DNA of 46,642 bases, from assembly GCA_016779185.1 (NCBI GenBank), contig JADHOA010000002.1, forward strand, positions 1-46,642. The letters are read 5' to 3'. Of this stretch, positions 1 through 9,768 are shown one piece after another; the stretch's first letter is position 1, and the number at the start of each line of letters is the position of its first letter. A program made the translations under genes and the position numbers. Under the pieces are notes generated by a model. The model saw nothing but the letters and a program-made list of their open reading frames with translations, was not told the DNA's origin and ran no database searches. Origin of the DNA: Rubripirellula sp. Its GTDB lineage: Bacteria; Planctomycetota; Planctomycetia; Pirellulales; Pirellulaceae.

Positions 1-52
1 TAAATCCCGCCCTTTTTGGATTTGCACTCACAGAAAATCCTGTTGCTCTCAT

Positions 53-81
53 TTGACATTGCGTTACCCCACCGATAGATT
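53..81 (+). promoter_or_regulatory. sigma70-type promoter for the riboswitch transcript
   Basis: A perfect -35 hexamer TTGACA lies at 53-58. After a 17-base spacer comes TAGATT at 76-81, which matches the -10 consensus at 4 of 6 positions. The predicted transcription start near 88 falls just before the first helix of the cobalamin aptamer at 95, which is where a riboswitch leader should begin. The fit of spacing and position makes this the best promoter in the window, though no start site has been measured. Confidence 0.7.
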
Positions 82-94
82 CCTCACTAAGTGC

Positions 95-305
95 TGCGAG
101 GTGATCAGAGCGTATTCTGCGTCTCTGAAAACAGGGAACACCGGTTAAAGTCCGGGACGGCCCGGCCGCTGTGACCAACTCGAGGATTCGTCTCGATCTC
201 CATCTTTTCTACGCCATTATTGCGTCATCAAAGGTTTCAATCTCTTTGCTCGCGATGAGAAGGCAAGATAGGGGTACGTTGGAAGTCAGAAGACCTACCA
301 TCGCA
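95..305 (+). promoter_or_regulatory. cobalamin (B12) riboswitch aptamer
   Basis: The core GGGAACACCGGTTAAAGTCC at 134-153 continues into a GACGGCCCGGCCGCTGTGA segment at 155-173, the conserved P3-P6 part of the cobalamin riboswitch. The 3' B12-box signature AAGTCAGAAGACCTACC lies at 283-299, differing from the usual AAGCCAGGAGACCTGCC type at few positions. The ends close as expected: TGCGA at 95-99 pairs with TCGCA at 301-305, and GGT at 100-102 can pair with ACC at 293-295. A GAAGGC element precedes the box near 258-263. The length of about 210 bases is normal for this class. It sits in the leader of the DUF1559/DUF4465 gene pair. In known cases cobalamin binding lowers expression of the downstream genes; that direction is presumed here. 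Confidence 0.92.
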
Positions 306-308
306 AGC

Positions 309-343
309 GACACGATGTGACCTTCCAGGGAAAGGTCCGTGTC
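309..343 (+). promoter_or_regulatory. putative riboswitch expression-platform hairpin
   Basis: GACACG at 309-314 pairs with CGTGTC at 338-343, and GACCTT at 319-324 pairs with AAGGTC at 332-337, leaving a 4-base bulge (315-318) and a 7-base loop (325-331). The hairpin directly follows the aptamer. No U-tract follows it, so it is not an intrinsic terminator. The purine-rich AAAGG at 331-335 lies in its loop and 3' arm, 8 bases before an ATG at 344, so the hairpin could hide a ribosome binding site. This suggests control of translation initiation and is an inference from folding by eye. Confidence 0.5.
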
Positions 344-397
344 ATGAGTCGAGTTGTCATGATGGCAACGCGCGGAATTACTTTCGCAACGGCTTAG
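344..397 (+). CDS. possible 17-residue leader peptide
   Basis: An ATG at 344 follows AAAGG (331-335) by 8 bases and opens a frame that ends at TAG 395-397, encoding 17 residues (MSRVVMMATRGITFATA). It starts right after the hairpin following the B12 aptamer, so its translation could be the step controlled by the riboswitch, with coupling to the gene downstream. It is in the same frame as the long upstream extension of the DUF1559 frame, which opens at GTG 410, so it could also be a remnant of a longer N-terminus cut by a stop. No homology is recognised and the call is weak. Confidence 0.25.
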   Translation: MSRVVMMATRGITFATA

Positions 398-535
398 TAC
401 GAAAAGATCGTGACCAGCAGATCCATGATCCGTTGTAGGTCTCGCACCCTCGTCTTTGATGGCGGTAAGGCTGTATCAGTGAAAGCTAAATCTGTCGATC
501 GATCCATTTTGTTCACGCGTGCGCGCAGGACAGGC

Positions 536-1378
536 ATGTCGCGTTTGAATCGATTCGTACAACTTGCAGTTCGCTGCGGTTTTCAAGCTCGCTCGCTTCG
601 AACTCGTTGTGGGTTTACGCTGGTTGAATTACTGGTTGTTTTGGCAATCGTCGGTTTGTTAATTGGCTTGCTGTTACCTGCTGTCCAAGCGGTGCGCGAG
701 ACCGCTCGGCGAATGCAATGTCAAAATAATTTGCATCAGATTGGCATCGGATTGCAGAACTATCATGCGGCGTTCCGAGCATTTCCGCCAGGTGGATTAG
801 AGGTACGTCCGCAGTGGCGGCGTGGCAAGCAATTTGCATGGTCGGCGTTCGTTTTGCCGTTTATCGAAGAGAATGCAACTTACGAGAAAATTCGTTTTGA
901 TTATCCATTCGATCATGCGATCAATCAGGATGCTGCGTCGGATGTGATCGAGACCTTCCTTTGTCCCAGCACGAACCGGCAATCACCTCGACATCGCGGA
1001 CGCGGGGCAACGGATTACGGTGGCATCTACGGCGAAAGAATTGTCAGTCGTAATTATCCACCACGGGGAGTGATGATTCATGAGCGTGCGATTCGATTCC
1101 GTGACATCACGGATGGCACGACTCGAACACTGATGATTTCAGAAGACGCCGACTTTCCAGATGGTCAATGGATCAACGCTTGGAATCTTTTTGATCAAGC
1201 GTTTTCAATTAATCGTGCACCCCGCTTCGAGAATGACATCCGTAGCATGCATCCCCAAGGGGCGAACGGGCTATTCGCTGACGGATCGGCCAGATTTCTA
1301 AATGAAAATATCGACCTAGAGATTTTAGCTGCCATCTGTACTCGCAATGGCGCGGAAACCGGTAAAGACCTAGATTAA
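536..1378 (+). CDS. DUF1559 (SBP_bac_10) prepilin-like protein
   Basis: This is a type IV pilin/pseudopilin-like protein of the planctomycete DUF1559 family, about 280 residues. A basic leader of 26 residues ends in the prepilin-peptidase site [13 protein letters not shown] (cleavage after Gly26, Glu at +5), followed by one hydrophobic helix, the family-typical [20 protein letters not shown] segment and a soluble domain. Near the C-terminus [12 protein letters not shown] is the diagnostic H-x9-DG motif. The frame is open from a GTG at 410, but ATG 536 gives a normal prepilin leader and has AGGA just upstream. It is the first complete gene after the cobalamin riboswitch and lies 17 bases before the giant DUF4465 gene, so the two are probably cotranscribed. 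The family is greatly expanded in planctomycetes and its role is not established; a part in a secretion pseudopilus or surface fibre is possible. Confidence 0.88.
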   Translation: MSRLNRFVQLAVRCGFQARSLRTRCGFTLVELLVVLAIVGLLIGLLLPAVQAVRETARRMQCQNNLHQIGIGLQNYHAAFRAFPPGGLEVRPQWRRGKQFAWSAFVLPFIEENATYEKIRFDYPFDHAINQDAASDVIETFLCPSTNRQSPRHRGRGATDYGGIYGERIVSRNYPPRGVMIHERAIRFRDITDGTTRTLMISEDADFPDGQWINAWNLFDQAFSINRAPRFENDIRSMHPQGANGLFADGSARFLNENIDLEILAAICTRNGAETGKDLD

Positions 1379-1395
1379 GCAATTGGTGGCTGAAC

Positions 1396-4300
1396 ATGAC
1401 CCGTCGTAAAAGATACACAAAAAAAAATTTCCGCCGATCTTTGTTAGTAGAGTGTTTAGAGACGCGACGAGTACTAGCGGGACCCTACTCGCCAGCAGCT
1501 GGATTAGAGGGGTCAACGGCGATTCATTATCTAGATCCTAGAATTCAGGGTTGGGCCAGTGAAGTTGTTGAATACCTGCCAGGCTCCGATGTCAATGCAA
1601 CGTTTCAAGACATATCGCAGGCGATAGGGCCAGCTGATCCTAGTGTCAGCACGACGGTGACGCTGGGACGCGGCGGTGAAATTACTGTTGGCTTTTTATT
1701 CCCTATTCGCGATGGTCTTGGTTTTGATTTTGCTGTCTTTGAAAACGGTGTCAGCGATACATTTCTTGAGCTGGGCAAAGTTGAAGTTTCCTCGGATGGT
1801 TTGAACTTTTTTGCTTTCGAATCGGACTCGCTGACGGCAAATCCTGTGGCCGCTTTTGGCGGGATCGATGCAACCAATGTCGATGGTTTGGCAGGAAAGT
1901 ATCGCGTAGGTTATGGGACGCCATTTGATTTATCGAGTCTTCGAGGCATCGATGCAGCTTTAAATGTCGATCGAATCACACATGTGCGAATCTTGGACGT
2001 TGTCGGAGATGGTTCTGAGCTCGATTCACAAGGAGATCCGATTTATGACCCATATCCAACGATCGAAAGTGCTGGGTTTGATCTAGATGGCGTAGCGGTT
2101 ATGCACTTCTTAGACAAAGGTGAAACCTCTGTAGATTTCGAGGATGTGGGGCAGGCGCTCCTGCCAAGTTCTGCTTTTTTTGGACCTATCGTGGGAGGCG
2201 AGCAATCAGAGGGTGAGTATGGGGAGTGGATTACGCAGGGGTGGTTTCAAAGCGGAGGTCTCGAGTTTAACAATACTCACTCTGATTTTTTCGACTACGG
2301 TTATACCTCGTGGGCTCAGTGGGCCTATTCAAATAAGACGGACAATGTAACCAGTGGCTATGAAAATCAATTTGGAGTGAGTCCCGGAATAGGTGCGGCG
2401 GGCTCAGCGACTTTCGGTATCGCATACGTCGATCAAGTTGGAAGCTTTTCGCCTCCAACGGTGCGAAAGATTGAAGGAGATACTCGTCAATTTGGCTCCT
2501 TGTTAATCACGAACACTACTTACGCAGCTCTGTCGATGCGGAACGGTGATTCATTTGCTAAGAAGTTCGGCGGAGCTACCGGCGAAGACGAGGACTTCTT
2601 TCTTCTGACGATCACGGGAAAGAATGGCTTGGATATTGAAATTGGGGCGATCGATGTCTATCTGGCAGACTATCGATTCGCCGATAACCAACGCGATTAC
2701 ATCTTGGACGATTGGCGCTATATTGATCTGTCCAGCTTATCGCAGGCGGCATCACTAGAGTTCACACTTCAGTCCTCTGATGTTGGGGACTTCGGAATGA
2801 ATACTCCTGCTTATTTTGCCGTCGATCAAATTCAACTGACTGAACCAACTCTCTATTTGGATGTTGATCCGATTACAGTGACAGAGGGCGTTGTTTCATC
2901 ATTAGCAGCAGCAAGAGTTTCTAGATTTTATTCGGATGACACCTTGGCGACCAATGTCGCTATCGTCTCGGAACCTTCCTCAAGACTTGCGGTTCCACAA
3001 TCTATCACTATCCCGGTTGACGCCAGTTTCACTGATTTTGGTATCGAAGTTTTAGATGATGATTTTTTTCAGGGCGATCAGTTTGTCTTGGTCTCGGCAT
3101 CCGCCGCCGGTTTTATTTCTGACACGCAGAATATCGAGGTATTGGAGAATGATTCGCGCACTCTTCAGCTAAGCTCTGCGGTGTCCAACCTTTCTGAGGG
3201 CGGAAGTGCAACCGTACTGGTGACTCGGAATGATTTAGATTTAACAAATTCGTTGCAAGTTGCCTTGTCAACAAATAATGAGTCCCTAGTTGACTTGCCT
3301 GCTGTGGTGGTGATACCCGCTGGGGAGTCTGCGTTGGAATTCACTGTTAATTCACCAGAGGATTCGTTTGATCAACCCAACGTAAGCGTTGATGTTAATG
3401 CGAGCGCTGACGGATACGTTGCCGCGACAATCACCTTGAATTGGGAGGACAATGATGGGCCAGCTTTGACGATGACATCTGATCTCGACACCTATTCAGA
3501 ATCACAATCGTTACCCACCGTTGGCTTTGAAGTGATCGGTCGAACTTTGCAAGAAGAGAGTTATCTTAACGGGTCAGATCAGCGAGGAGGTTTCGAGTCA
3601 AAGGGGTTATTTTTCAATAATCATTATGACACCCAATTTGGCAGTTGGTCCGGTTGGGCCATTTCTAAAACGACAGATACGACAACGCCCGGTTATCTAA
3701 ATCAGTACAGTTCATTCGTCGGTCAAGGTGACATCGGATCTGATACATATGCCGTTGCATCTGTTTATGGTTATCCGTCCCTGCCAATTATTCAACGAGA
3801 CCCTAACAATTCTTTACCCTTTCATTCAATTTCAGTAGCCAACACCACTTATGCTGCACGCTCAATGCTTGAGGGTGATGCATTTGCCAAGAAGTTTGGT
3901 GGCGAAACAGGGTCTGATCCCGATTGGTTTATGCTGACCATCGAAGGGTTTGATCAGCAGCAACAATCGATTGGGACTGTGGACTTTTATTTGGCTGATT
4001 ATCGTTTCGAGGATAATCAGTTGGACTATGTGGTCGATTCTTGGGTCAGCGTGCCGCTGCATAGTATTTCTGAGGCTGTTGAATTGCAATTTTCCTTGTC
4101 ATCGAGCGACGTCGGTGACTTTGGCATGAACACGCCATATTACTTCGCAATCGATCAAGTTGCCTCAGTCGCTCAAATCCCGCAGCCGCAAATTTCAATT
4201 CATCGCAATACCTTTGATGTTTCAAGTGATTTGCCGATAGTCATCAGTAGTAGTGATACGACGGAGATTGCAAATGTAGGGTCGATTACCATTCCGGCAG

Positions 4301-7300
4301 GTTTCAGGGAGATATCTGTTCCTCTGTCGGTTTTGCACGATGATTGGGTAGATGGCGATCGCCCGGTTGCGATGCAGGCAACATCGAACGGTTTCTTACC
4401 AGCGGACCTGTCTTTGACGGTCACTGATATTGATGTTGCTGAGATCACCTTGTCTCTAGCAGGTAATGTTGTGGGTGAGTCTGGGGGGCCTGTGCAAATG
4501 CTGGTTCATCGTAATGTTGAGAACGTCGAAAATGCTTTGTCGGTGGGCGTGACTGCAAATCCTTCGGGGCAAGTGCAGGCTTCTGAATCGGTGCTGATTC
4601 CCAGTGGTTCGAAAATCACGACCACTTCCATTGAAGTCATCAACAATCAGGTAAGAGACGGAGATCGGGATATAACCATTTTCGGATCAGCAGATGGTTT
4701 CGTTTCGGGTGCCACCGTGCTCTCGGTAGAGGATGATGAAAAAGAGTTAGTGCTAAGCATCGAAAACCGTCGATTGGCTGAGCAAGATGGAAGAATCGCA
4801 GTTTCCTTCGAGGACTTAGGAACACAGCTTCCACCAAATTCCTTTCTTGATGGTAGAAAAGAGTCCGGATGGTTTTCAGCGTCCCAAGTCGAACTCAATA
4901 ACTCATATGATCCCACGTTTTCCACTTGGTTTGGTTGGGCGATCTCCAATACCAACGATTCACAAACGCCGGGGTATGAAAATCAATTTAGTTCAATCGT
5001 CGGTGCCGGTGCCGAAGATTCCAAAACCTATGCAATTGCGAATGCGTACCCAGGATATTTGGTGCCAGAGATTGTCTTGTCTGATAATCATTCGACTTCT
5101 ATTTTCGACTCGATCATGGTTACTAACACTACCTACGCCTATCGATCGATGTTAGAGGGTGATGCGTTTTCGAAGAAATTTGGAGGTGTATCTGGTAGTG
5201 ATCCCGATTACTTCTTGTTGAAGATTAAAGGCGTAAATGCGGCGGGTGAAGACGTTGGGGACGTCGTCTTTCCTCTAGCGGATTTTCGTTACCAAAACAC
5301 GGCAGACGATTACATTGTCGATCGTTGGGTTCAAGTCGATCTTTCTAGTTTGGTCGGGGCCAAAAGTTTAAGGTTCGAATTGGAATCTTCGGATGTCGGA
5401 GCCTTTGGAATGAATACTCCCGCATATTTTGCTGTTGATCGCCTCGTGTTACGGGAATCAAATTACCTTCCTGCAGTCGTGACAGTGACTCGAGAGAATG
5501 ATGACTTGATGAATGAGTTGGTGGTGTCGTTGGCGAGTTCAGATTCGAGTGAAGCACAAGTAAGTCGCCAGATAATCATTCCTGCTGGCGTAGCTAACTA
5601 TGAATTTCCGGTGCATGCAGTCGACGATTTTGTAGTGGACGGAGAAAAGTTAGCGGTGATCTCAGCCGTTGCAGATGGGTACCTGTCTGGGAATTTGGAT
5701 TTGACTGTAGAAGATGATGACATTCCGCAACTAAGTCTTTCGATTTGGAGTGAACAAATTGAGTATGTCGAGGGTGATACCATTGATGTTGTCGTGCACC
5801 GAAATGATGCAGTACCTCTGAATGAACTAGAGTTCCAGCTTGTCGATGTAAGTCAACAGTTTTTAGCAACCGATTTATTGCGTTTAGCGGTGGGTCAAAC
5901 ATCTGGCCTTTTTGAATTAACCGTAGGTCAGAATCGAGTCCTCGAAGGCGATCGCATCGTAAATTTAGGTGTACAGGCAGATGGCTATTTGGAATCCTCC
6001 GTTGAGGTGCCTATAGCGGACGATGAGGTTGCCCAGTTGAATGTCAGGCAATTGACAAACCCAATTTTGTTAGGGGAGTTGACTGATGGGGAGTCTGTAT
6101 TTGTTTCACTAGCTTCGCAGCCTTTGGGTGATGTTCAGATCGATGTGCTACTTGGTTTAGCATCGATAGACGTTATTTCGAGTGTTGATAAGCTTGTCTT
6201 TACTTCGGATAACTGGGATGTCGAACAGGTCGTAATGTTTTCTGCGATCCCCGAGTTGCTGGTTGAGGGAGATGAAGATTATTCAGTTTCGTTTACCGTG
6301 GACCAACAAGGCACAACACCTCTCTATTCCTCAGTTGAATCAGTCAATGTATCACTGAGGGTAAGGAATCAGGATCCAAGTCAATTGCGGATAATGACGG
6401 ATTCAACATCGATATCGTTGTTTGATATTGAAAGCCAGAGAATGATCCAGCGACAAGATTTAGCTACTGGCCTCAACGTCGTTGCAAATGATTTAAATCA
6501 ATCGATAGAAATCTTAAAATCGGAAGTGCAAACGGGTCCCATAGAAGTTTCATTGCGTGGTGGAAATGACATTGCAATTGTTTTCGGGGAAAACTTCAAT
6601 GCAATTGATGGTGGCGCAGATCGCGATGAATTGTCTCTACAGATTGAAAATTCATACAATTTCGGCGATTTATTGGCTGGCCGAGTGACTTCATTTGAAA
6701 GCTATCACCTAGATGGTGGTCCGGTGCACATTGATTCACTCGGCCTGCCGGATCTTGCCATGAATGGAGAGACTATCTATCTAAAGCTGTCGCAAAATCA
6801 GCAGATTACTTTTGGAAGTAAAGCGGTTTTGCAGCTTCCGGCGATGCATGAGTCTAGTTTTGTTCACGTAATTCAATTGGGAGAGGTGCAGCTGCTTGTC
6901 CAGCCAGGAAGACCTTGGAGAAACCCGGTTGATCATTACAACGTGGATGCTAGTGATAACGGTGTTTCTGCGGTTGACGCGCTAAAGATAATCAATGAGC
7001 TTGCGAGTCGAGAAGATTTTCAGTTGCCACCGATCGAGAATGACGCGGACTTTGGCGGAAATTACTGGGATGTCTCTGGCGACGATAGAGTGTCCGGATT
7101 GGATGCGATTCAAGTGATCAACGAACTGGCTAGACAATCAATTCGCGCTGCTGGAGAGTGGTTGCCTGCCTTGTGGAATCAATCCCTACCCAATGATTCC
7201 AGCAGCATTGAATTCGCCGATTTAACGCTCCAAGACGAGATGACTTCAGATTTTCGGGTTTACGCGGCCGTAGATTTTGCTGGCGTTTTATCCGAGTTTG

Positions 7301-7431
7301 ATCGGACAGATGGAGCGGTTTCTACTGACTCAGCGACTTCCCAAGAGAGTCTCGATTACCACTCCACGACAATGATTGACGAGGTGATAGTTGAATTGAG
7401 CCATGAATTGAACGAAAGTTTGAGGCGTTAG
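1396..7431 (+). CDS. giant secreted protein: three DUF4465 domains, Calx-beta-like repeats, dockerin
   Basis: The protein has 2011 residues. The basic start followed by [12 protein letters not shown] (about 18-29) is the planctomycete extracellular-protein N-terminus. Residues about 30-235 form a beta-rich domain with [11 protein letters not shown] and DFAVFENG motifs. Three DUF4465 copies follow at about 248-483, 708-925 and 1135-1355, each with a GWAxS...TxGYxNQ segment, NTTYAxxSMxxGDxFxKKFGG, and SSDVGxFGMNTPxYFAxD. Calx-beta-like repeats (DGDR...ADGYxxxxxxxVEDDD) fill the rest up to about 1560. Two dockerin-type calcium repeats lie at about 1850-1912 ([20 protein letters not shown] and [19 protein letters not shown]), then a short acidic tail. 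ATG 1396 has GGTGG at 1385-1389. Being downstream of a B12 riboswitch, it is inferred to be a surface protein for corrinoid binding or uptake; the domains are clear but this function is unproven. Confidence 0.92.
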   Translation: MTRRKRYTKKNFRRSLLVECLETRRVLAGPYSPAAGLEGSTAIHYLDPRIQGWASEVVEYLPGSDVNATFQDISQAIGPADPSVSTTVTLGRGGEITVGFLFPIRDGLGFDFAVFENGVSDTFLELGKVEVSSDGLNFFAFESDSLTANPVAAFGGIDATNVDGLAGKYRVGYGTPFDLSSLRGIDAALNVDRITHVRILDVVGDGSELDSQGDPIYDPYPTIESAGFDLDGVAVMHFLDKGETSVDFEDVGQALLPSSAFFGPIVGGEQSEGEYGEWITQGWFQSGGLEFNNTHSDFFDYGYTSWAQWAYSNKTDNVTSGYENQFGVSPGIGAAGSATFGIAYVDQVGSFSPPTVRKIEGDTRQFGSLLITNTTYAALSMRNGDSFAKKFGGATGEDEDFFLLTITGKNGLDIEIGAIDVYLADYRFADNQRDYILDDWRYIDLSSLSQAASLEFTLQSSDVGDFGMNTPAYFAVDQIQLTEPTLYLDVDPITVTEGVVSSLAAARVSRFYSDDTLATNVAIVSEPSSRLAVPQSITIPVDASFTDFGIEVLDDDFFQGDQFVLVSASAAGFISDTQNIEVLENDSRTLQLSSAVSNLSEGGSATVLVTRNDLDLTNSLQVALSTNNESLVDLPAVVVIPAGESALEFTVNSPEDSFDQPNVSVDVNASADGYVAATITLNWEDNDGPALTMTSDLDTYSESQSLPTVGFEVIGRTLQEESYLNGSDQRGGFESKGLFFNNHYDTQFGSWSGWAISKTTDTTTPGYLNQYSSFVGQGDIGSDTYAVASVYGYPSLPIIQRDPNNSLPFHSISVANTTYAARSMLEGDAFAKKFGGETGSDPDWFMLTIEGFDQQQQSIGTVDFYLADYRFEDNQLDYVVDSWVSVPLHSISEAVELQFSLSSSDVGDFGMNTPYYFAIDQVASVAQIPQPQISIHRNTFDVSSDLPIVISSSDTTEIANVGSITIPAGFREISVPLSVLHDDWVDGDRPVAMQATSNGFLPADLSLTVTDIDVAEITLSLAGNVVGESGGPVQMLVHRNVENVENALSVGVTANPSGQVQASESVLIPSGSKITTTSIEVINNQVRDGDRDITIFGSADGFVSGATVLSVEDDEKELVLSIENRRLAEQDGRIAVSFEDLGTQLPPNSFLDGRKESGWFSASQVELNNSYDPTFSTWFGWAISNTNDSQTPGYENQFSSIVGAGAEDSKTYAIANAYPGYLVPEIVLSDNHSTSIFDSIMVTNTTYAYRSMLEGDAFSKKFGGVSGSDPDYFLLKIKGVNAAGEDVGDVVFPLADFRYQNTADDYIVDRWVQVDLSSLVGAKSLRFELESSDVGAFGMNTPAYFAVDRLVLRESNYLPAVVTVTRENDDLMNELVVSLASSDSSEAQVSRQIIIPAGVANYEFPVHAVDDFVVDGEKLAVISAVADGYLSGNLDLTVEDDDIPQLSLSIWSEQIEYVEGDTIDVVVHRNDAVPLNELEFQLVDVSQQFLATDLLRLAVGQTSGLFELTVGQNRVLEGDRIVNLGVQADGYLESSVEVPIADDEVAQLNVRQLTNPILLGELTDGESVFVSLASQPLGDVQIDVLLGLASIDVISSVDKLVFTSDNWDVEQVVMFSAIPELLVEGDEDYSVSFTVDQQGTTPLYSSVESVNVSLRVRNQDPSQLRIMTDSTSISLFDIESQRMIQRQDLATGLNVVANDLNQSIEILKSEVQTGPIEVSLRGGNDIAIVFGENFNAIDGGADRDELSLQIENSYNFGDLLAGRVTSFESYHLDGGPVHIDSLGLPDLAMNGETIYLKLSQNQQITFGSKAVLQLPAMHESSFVHVIQLGEVQLLVQPGRPWRNPVDHYNVDASDNGVSAVDALKIINELASREDFQLPPIENDADFGGNYWDVSGDDRVSGLDAIQVINELARQSIRAAGEWLPALWNQSLPNDSSSIEFADLTLQDEMTSDFRVYAAVDFAGVLSEFDRTDGAVSTDSATSQESLDYHSTTMIDEVIVELSHELNESLRR

Positions 7432-7572
7432 AGCTTGTAGTTCACCGTAACTTCAATCGGAAATCGGAGTGCTTTTGGACTTAAGCCCTGATAATGGTTT
7501 ACTGCCACTTCAGAGTCGCCGATTCAACTTAAAACGTTCTCAGGCCTGTGATCATGGCGTATGGCCGCCTAG

Positions 7573-7596
7573 GCCAAGATCGGTCTTGGCTTCTTT
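7573..7596 (+). terminator. Rho-independent terminator after the DUF4465 gene
   Basis: GCCAAGA at 7573-7579 and TCTTGGC at 7584-7590 form a perfect 7-base-pair stem with a TCGG tetraloop, followed by TTCTTT at 7591-7596. It lies about 140 bases after the DUF4465 stop codon and just before the convergent minus-strand transporter gene, so it would end the riboswitch transcript. The T-tract is interrupted by one C, so strength is uncertain. Confidence 0.65.
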
Positions 7597-7626
7597 GAGT
7601 TAGTTTTGCTCCGGGATAATAAGCAC

Positions 7627-9681
7627 CTAAACCCAATGTAAGCCTTCGTCCTCAGGAGCTTCGTCAGCGTCTAAGAAAGCCAGATGGTCAGCTTCGAAAA
7701 ATCGTCCGAGTAAAAAGCGTACTGGTACCAAAAGAGCAATGAAAATTGGGAACAGGATTTGGATCGGCTTGTATGGATTGACGTTGATGATGCAAAGCAA
7801 AATCAAACAGACTAGCTGACAAAGAGTAAAGAGGTGGATCGTGCGGGTGGGTACTCGTCGAGTGTAGTGATTGATCGGGTAAAGAGATGAGTCCATCAAC
7901 CAGAAGCTGAGTCGCTCAATGAATTGCACGCCTTTCAATGAGACGAATCCCATGTAAAGAAAAATGCCGTAAAGTGCAGCCATTGGGACGTATTGCAGTA
8001 GGGGAAGAACAAGCAAGGTCGCTCCAAGGAGCAAGTGAATCACGAGAGGTGATATTCGGTTCTCTGCAACGTGCATTATCTCACTGTGTTGACCATTTCG
8101 GTCAACCATTTCTTCGGACCAAGCGAGTGAACGCACATGGGCAAGTGATCTCACTGTCGCTGCCACCATCCATGGCCAGCCGAACAGGGAGCACATTCCC
8201 ACAAGCAAACCAATTACCAAAAGGTCGAGATGATATGACTCACCTTTCTCAAGGCGATTTTCCGGGCTATTTACTAGTCTTGCAGTGATATTCTGAGAAA
8301 GAAAAATAAGAACGGTCGCAAGTGTTGCTGGAATAATTGATGAAAAGCGGATCCAGATTGGCACGGAACCCAAATCAACAATCCAGGTGTTGGTTTTGCT
8401 TGCTTCCGTTATTTGTCCCAGTTCCAGTGTCTTTAATGTCGATTCGTCACCCAACCACCAAGCAACCGTGATCATGCAAACCAACGCGATAGAAGGTCCA
8501 AAGTCTGCAAGGAATTCTCTGATCCATGGGAATAGGTATTTGCTGCTGCGTAAACTCGCAAGTGTCATAGCGATGTAAAAGGTTCCAATCGCTAGGATAA
8601 GTGCAAGTAATGCTCGAATATAGGAGGTCGCGTCACCAGCATTTTGAAACCCGATGACCAGTGCTTGAACCGCCTTGTAGATGAAAATAAGCGACATCAA
8701 TGCAGAGAAGATTTCATCTGTAAAACGAGTAAAGTAACGCATCAGATTACTTGCATTTGTGACCGCTAATAGAATCGTGAAGAGACCGGTCCAGATTCCA
8801 ACCCAGCCATAGATTCCTAGGAACTGATCAGCATGATCCATGTCGATACAGATTTGGTACAAGATAATTGTAAAGATCAGCAGAGGGCCAATTCCCCCGA
8901 GGATAATGAGAGGTTGGCCTGCAAATAAGGCGTATGCAATTCCACATACGGCCGTTGCCTTTAGCATTTGCTCTGCACCAATGAGGCCGCCTGTCTCAGC
9001 ACCCATTAATCCTCCGAACGTGACCGCGGGAGCCAAGCAAGCGAAGAACATGAAGATGATCGAAGCAAGAGTTTTTGCTTTTAAGCCGTCTCTGAAATCT
9101 TGTGCGTAGTGTGGAAGTCGACGTTTTATATCTGAAAACAGGCCAGCGAAGAGTTTAGGTTCTGTTTTAAGACCTTCGGACACTTCTCTTTGTTTTGGTG
9201 GCGCAGCTAAGACATTCCGATTCACATGACGCTCTATCGCGTCAAGCATGTCTTGTTGGCTATCGCCGTACATCATTTCAAAATGGACGACGTTATCACT
9301 CATTAATCGAGCAATTGACGAAAGCGTATCTAGGTGATTGGCTGTTTGCGCTGTTGATCCAATCAAAAGAAAGATGTACCGCGTTGGCACACCGTCTGGT
9401 GCGCCCATATTCGAAGCACGTTTCAACCGGACAAAAACCATCGCTGGTTCAGAGATTGAATCATTGTAGAAGTGAGGGACGGCACATGCATGGCCAATAA
9501 CAGTTGGTACAGTTTTCTCTCGCTCTTTTAGCCCATCAGCCACCATTTGTTTTTGTTTTTCAGGCAGTCTTCCGGTTTGCACGAGGAAGTCGATCACCGC
9601 GTCGATGATCTGCTCCATATTAGAAGCATCAATATTTAGCAGACAGTTGCCTTCGGCAATTGAGCGGAAAAGAAGATTCAT
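7627..9681 (-). CDS. PTS EIIA-like domain fused to an SLC4-type bicarbonate transporter
   Basis: The N-terminal 150 or so residues are a PTS EIIA (fructose/mannitol type) domain with HACAVPH, whose last His fits the phospho-acceptor site (about residue 70 from this start). The rest, starting near residue 185, is a membrane domain of the HCO3-/anion exchanger (SLC4, Band 3) family with about 11-13 hydrophobic segments, including LAPAVTFGGLMG and GQPLIILGGIGPLLIFT. The likely role is bicarbonate or other anion transport at the cytoplasmic membrane, gated by the EIIA domain. I place the start at ATG 9681 because the EIIA domain begins there (MNLLFRSIAEG); the frame extends to a GTG at 9768, and neither has a good ribosome binding site. 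It converges on the DUF4465 gene. No other PTS gene is in the window, so what would phosphorylate the EIIA domain is unknown. Confidence 0.9.
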   Translation of the reverse strand: MNLLFRSIAEGNCLLNIDASNMEQIIDAVIDFLVQTGRLPEKQKQMVADGLKEREKTVPTVIGHACAVPHFYNDSISEPAMVFVRLKRASNMGAPDGVPTRYIFLLIGSTAQTANHLDTLSSIARLMSDNVVHFEMMYGDSQQDMLDAIERHVNRNVLAAPPKQREVSEGLKTEPKLFAGLFSDIKRRLPHYAQDFRDGLKAKTLASIIFMFFACLAPAVTFGGLMGAETGGLIGAEQMLKATAVCGIAYALFAGQPLIILGGIGPLLIFTIILYQICIDMDHADQFLGIYGWVGIWTGLFTILLAVTNASNLMRYFTRFTDEIFSALMSLIFIYKAVQALVIGFQNAGDATSYIRALLALILAIGTFYIAMTLASLRSSKYLFPWIREFLADFGPSIALVCMITVAWWLGDESTLKTLELGQITEASKTNTWIVDLGSVPIWIRFSSIIPATLATVLIFLSQNITARLVNSPENRLEKGESYHLDLLVIGLLVGMCSLFGWPWMVAATVRSLAHVRSLAWSEEMVDRNGQHSEIMHVAENRISPLVIHLLLGATLLVLPLLQYVPMAALYGIFLYMGFVSLKGVQFIERLSFWLMDSSLYPINHYTRRVPTRTIHLFTLCQLVCLILLCIINVNPYKPIQILFPIFIALLVPVRFLLGRFFEADHLAFLDADEAPEDEGLHWV

Positions 9682-9768
9682 GGTTCTGGTGTTGATCGGT
9701 TTGGTGGGGCATGTTGACCGTGCCATGCCTGGAGCATCGTTGAACTCAGGGGATTCAGTTGTTCTCAC

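Noticed and set aside
410-535. Extended N-terminus of the DUF1559 protein from GTG 410
   Set aside because: It would put an atypical 68-residue leader before the prepilin site; ATG 536 with AGGA upstream fits the family.
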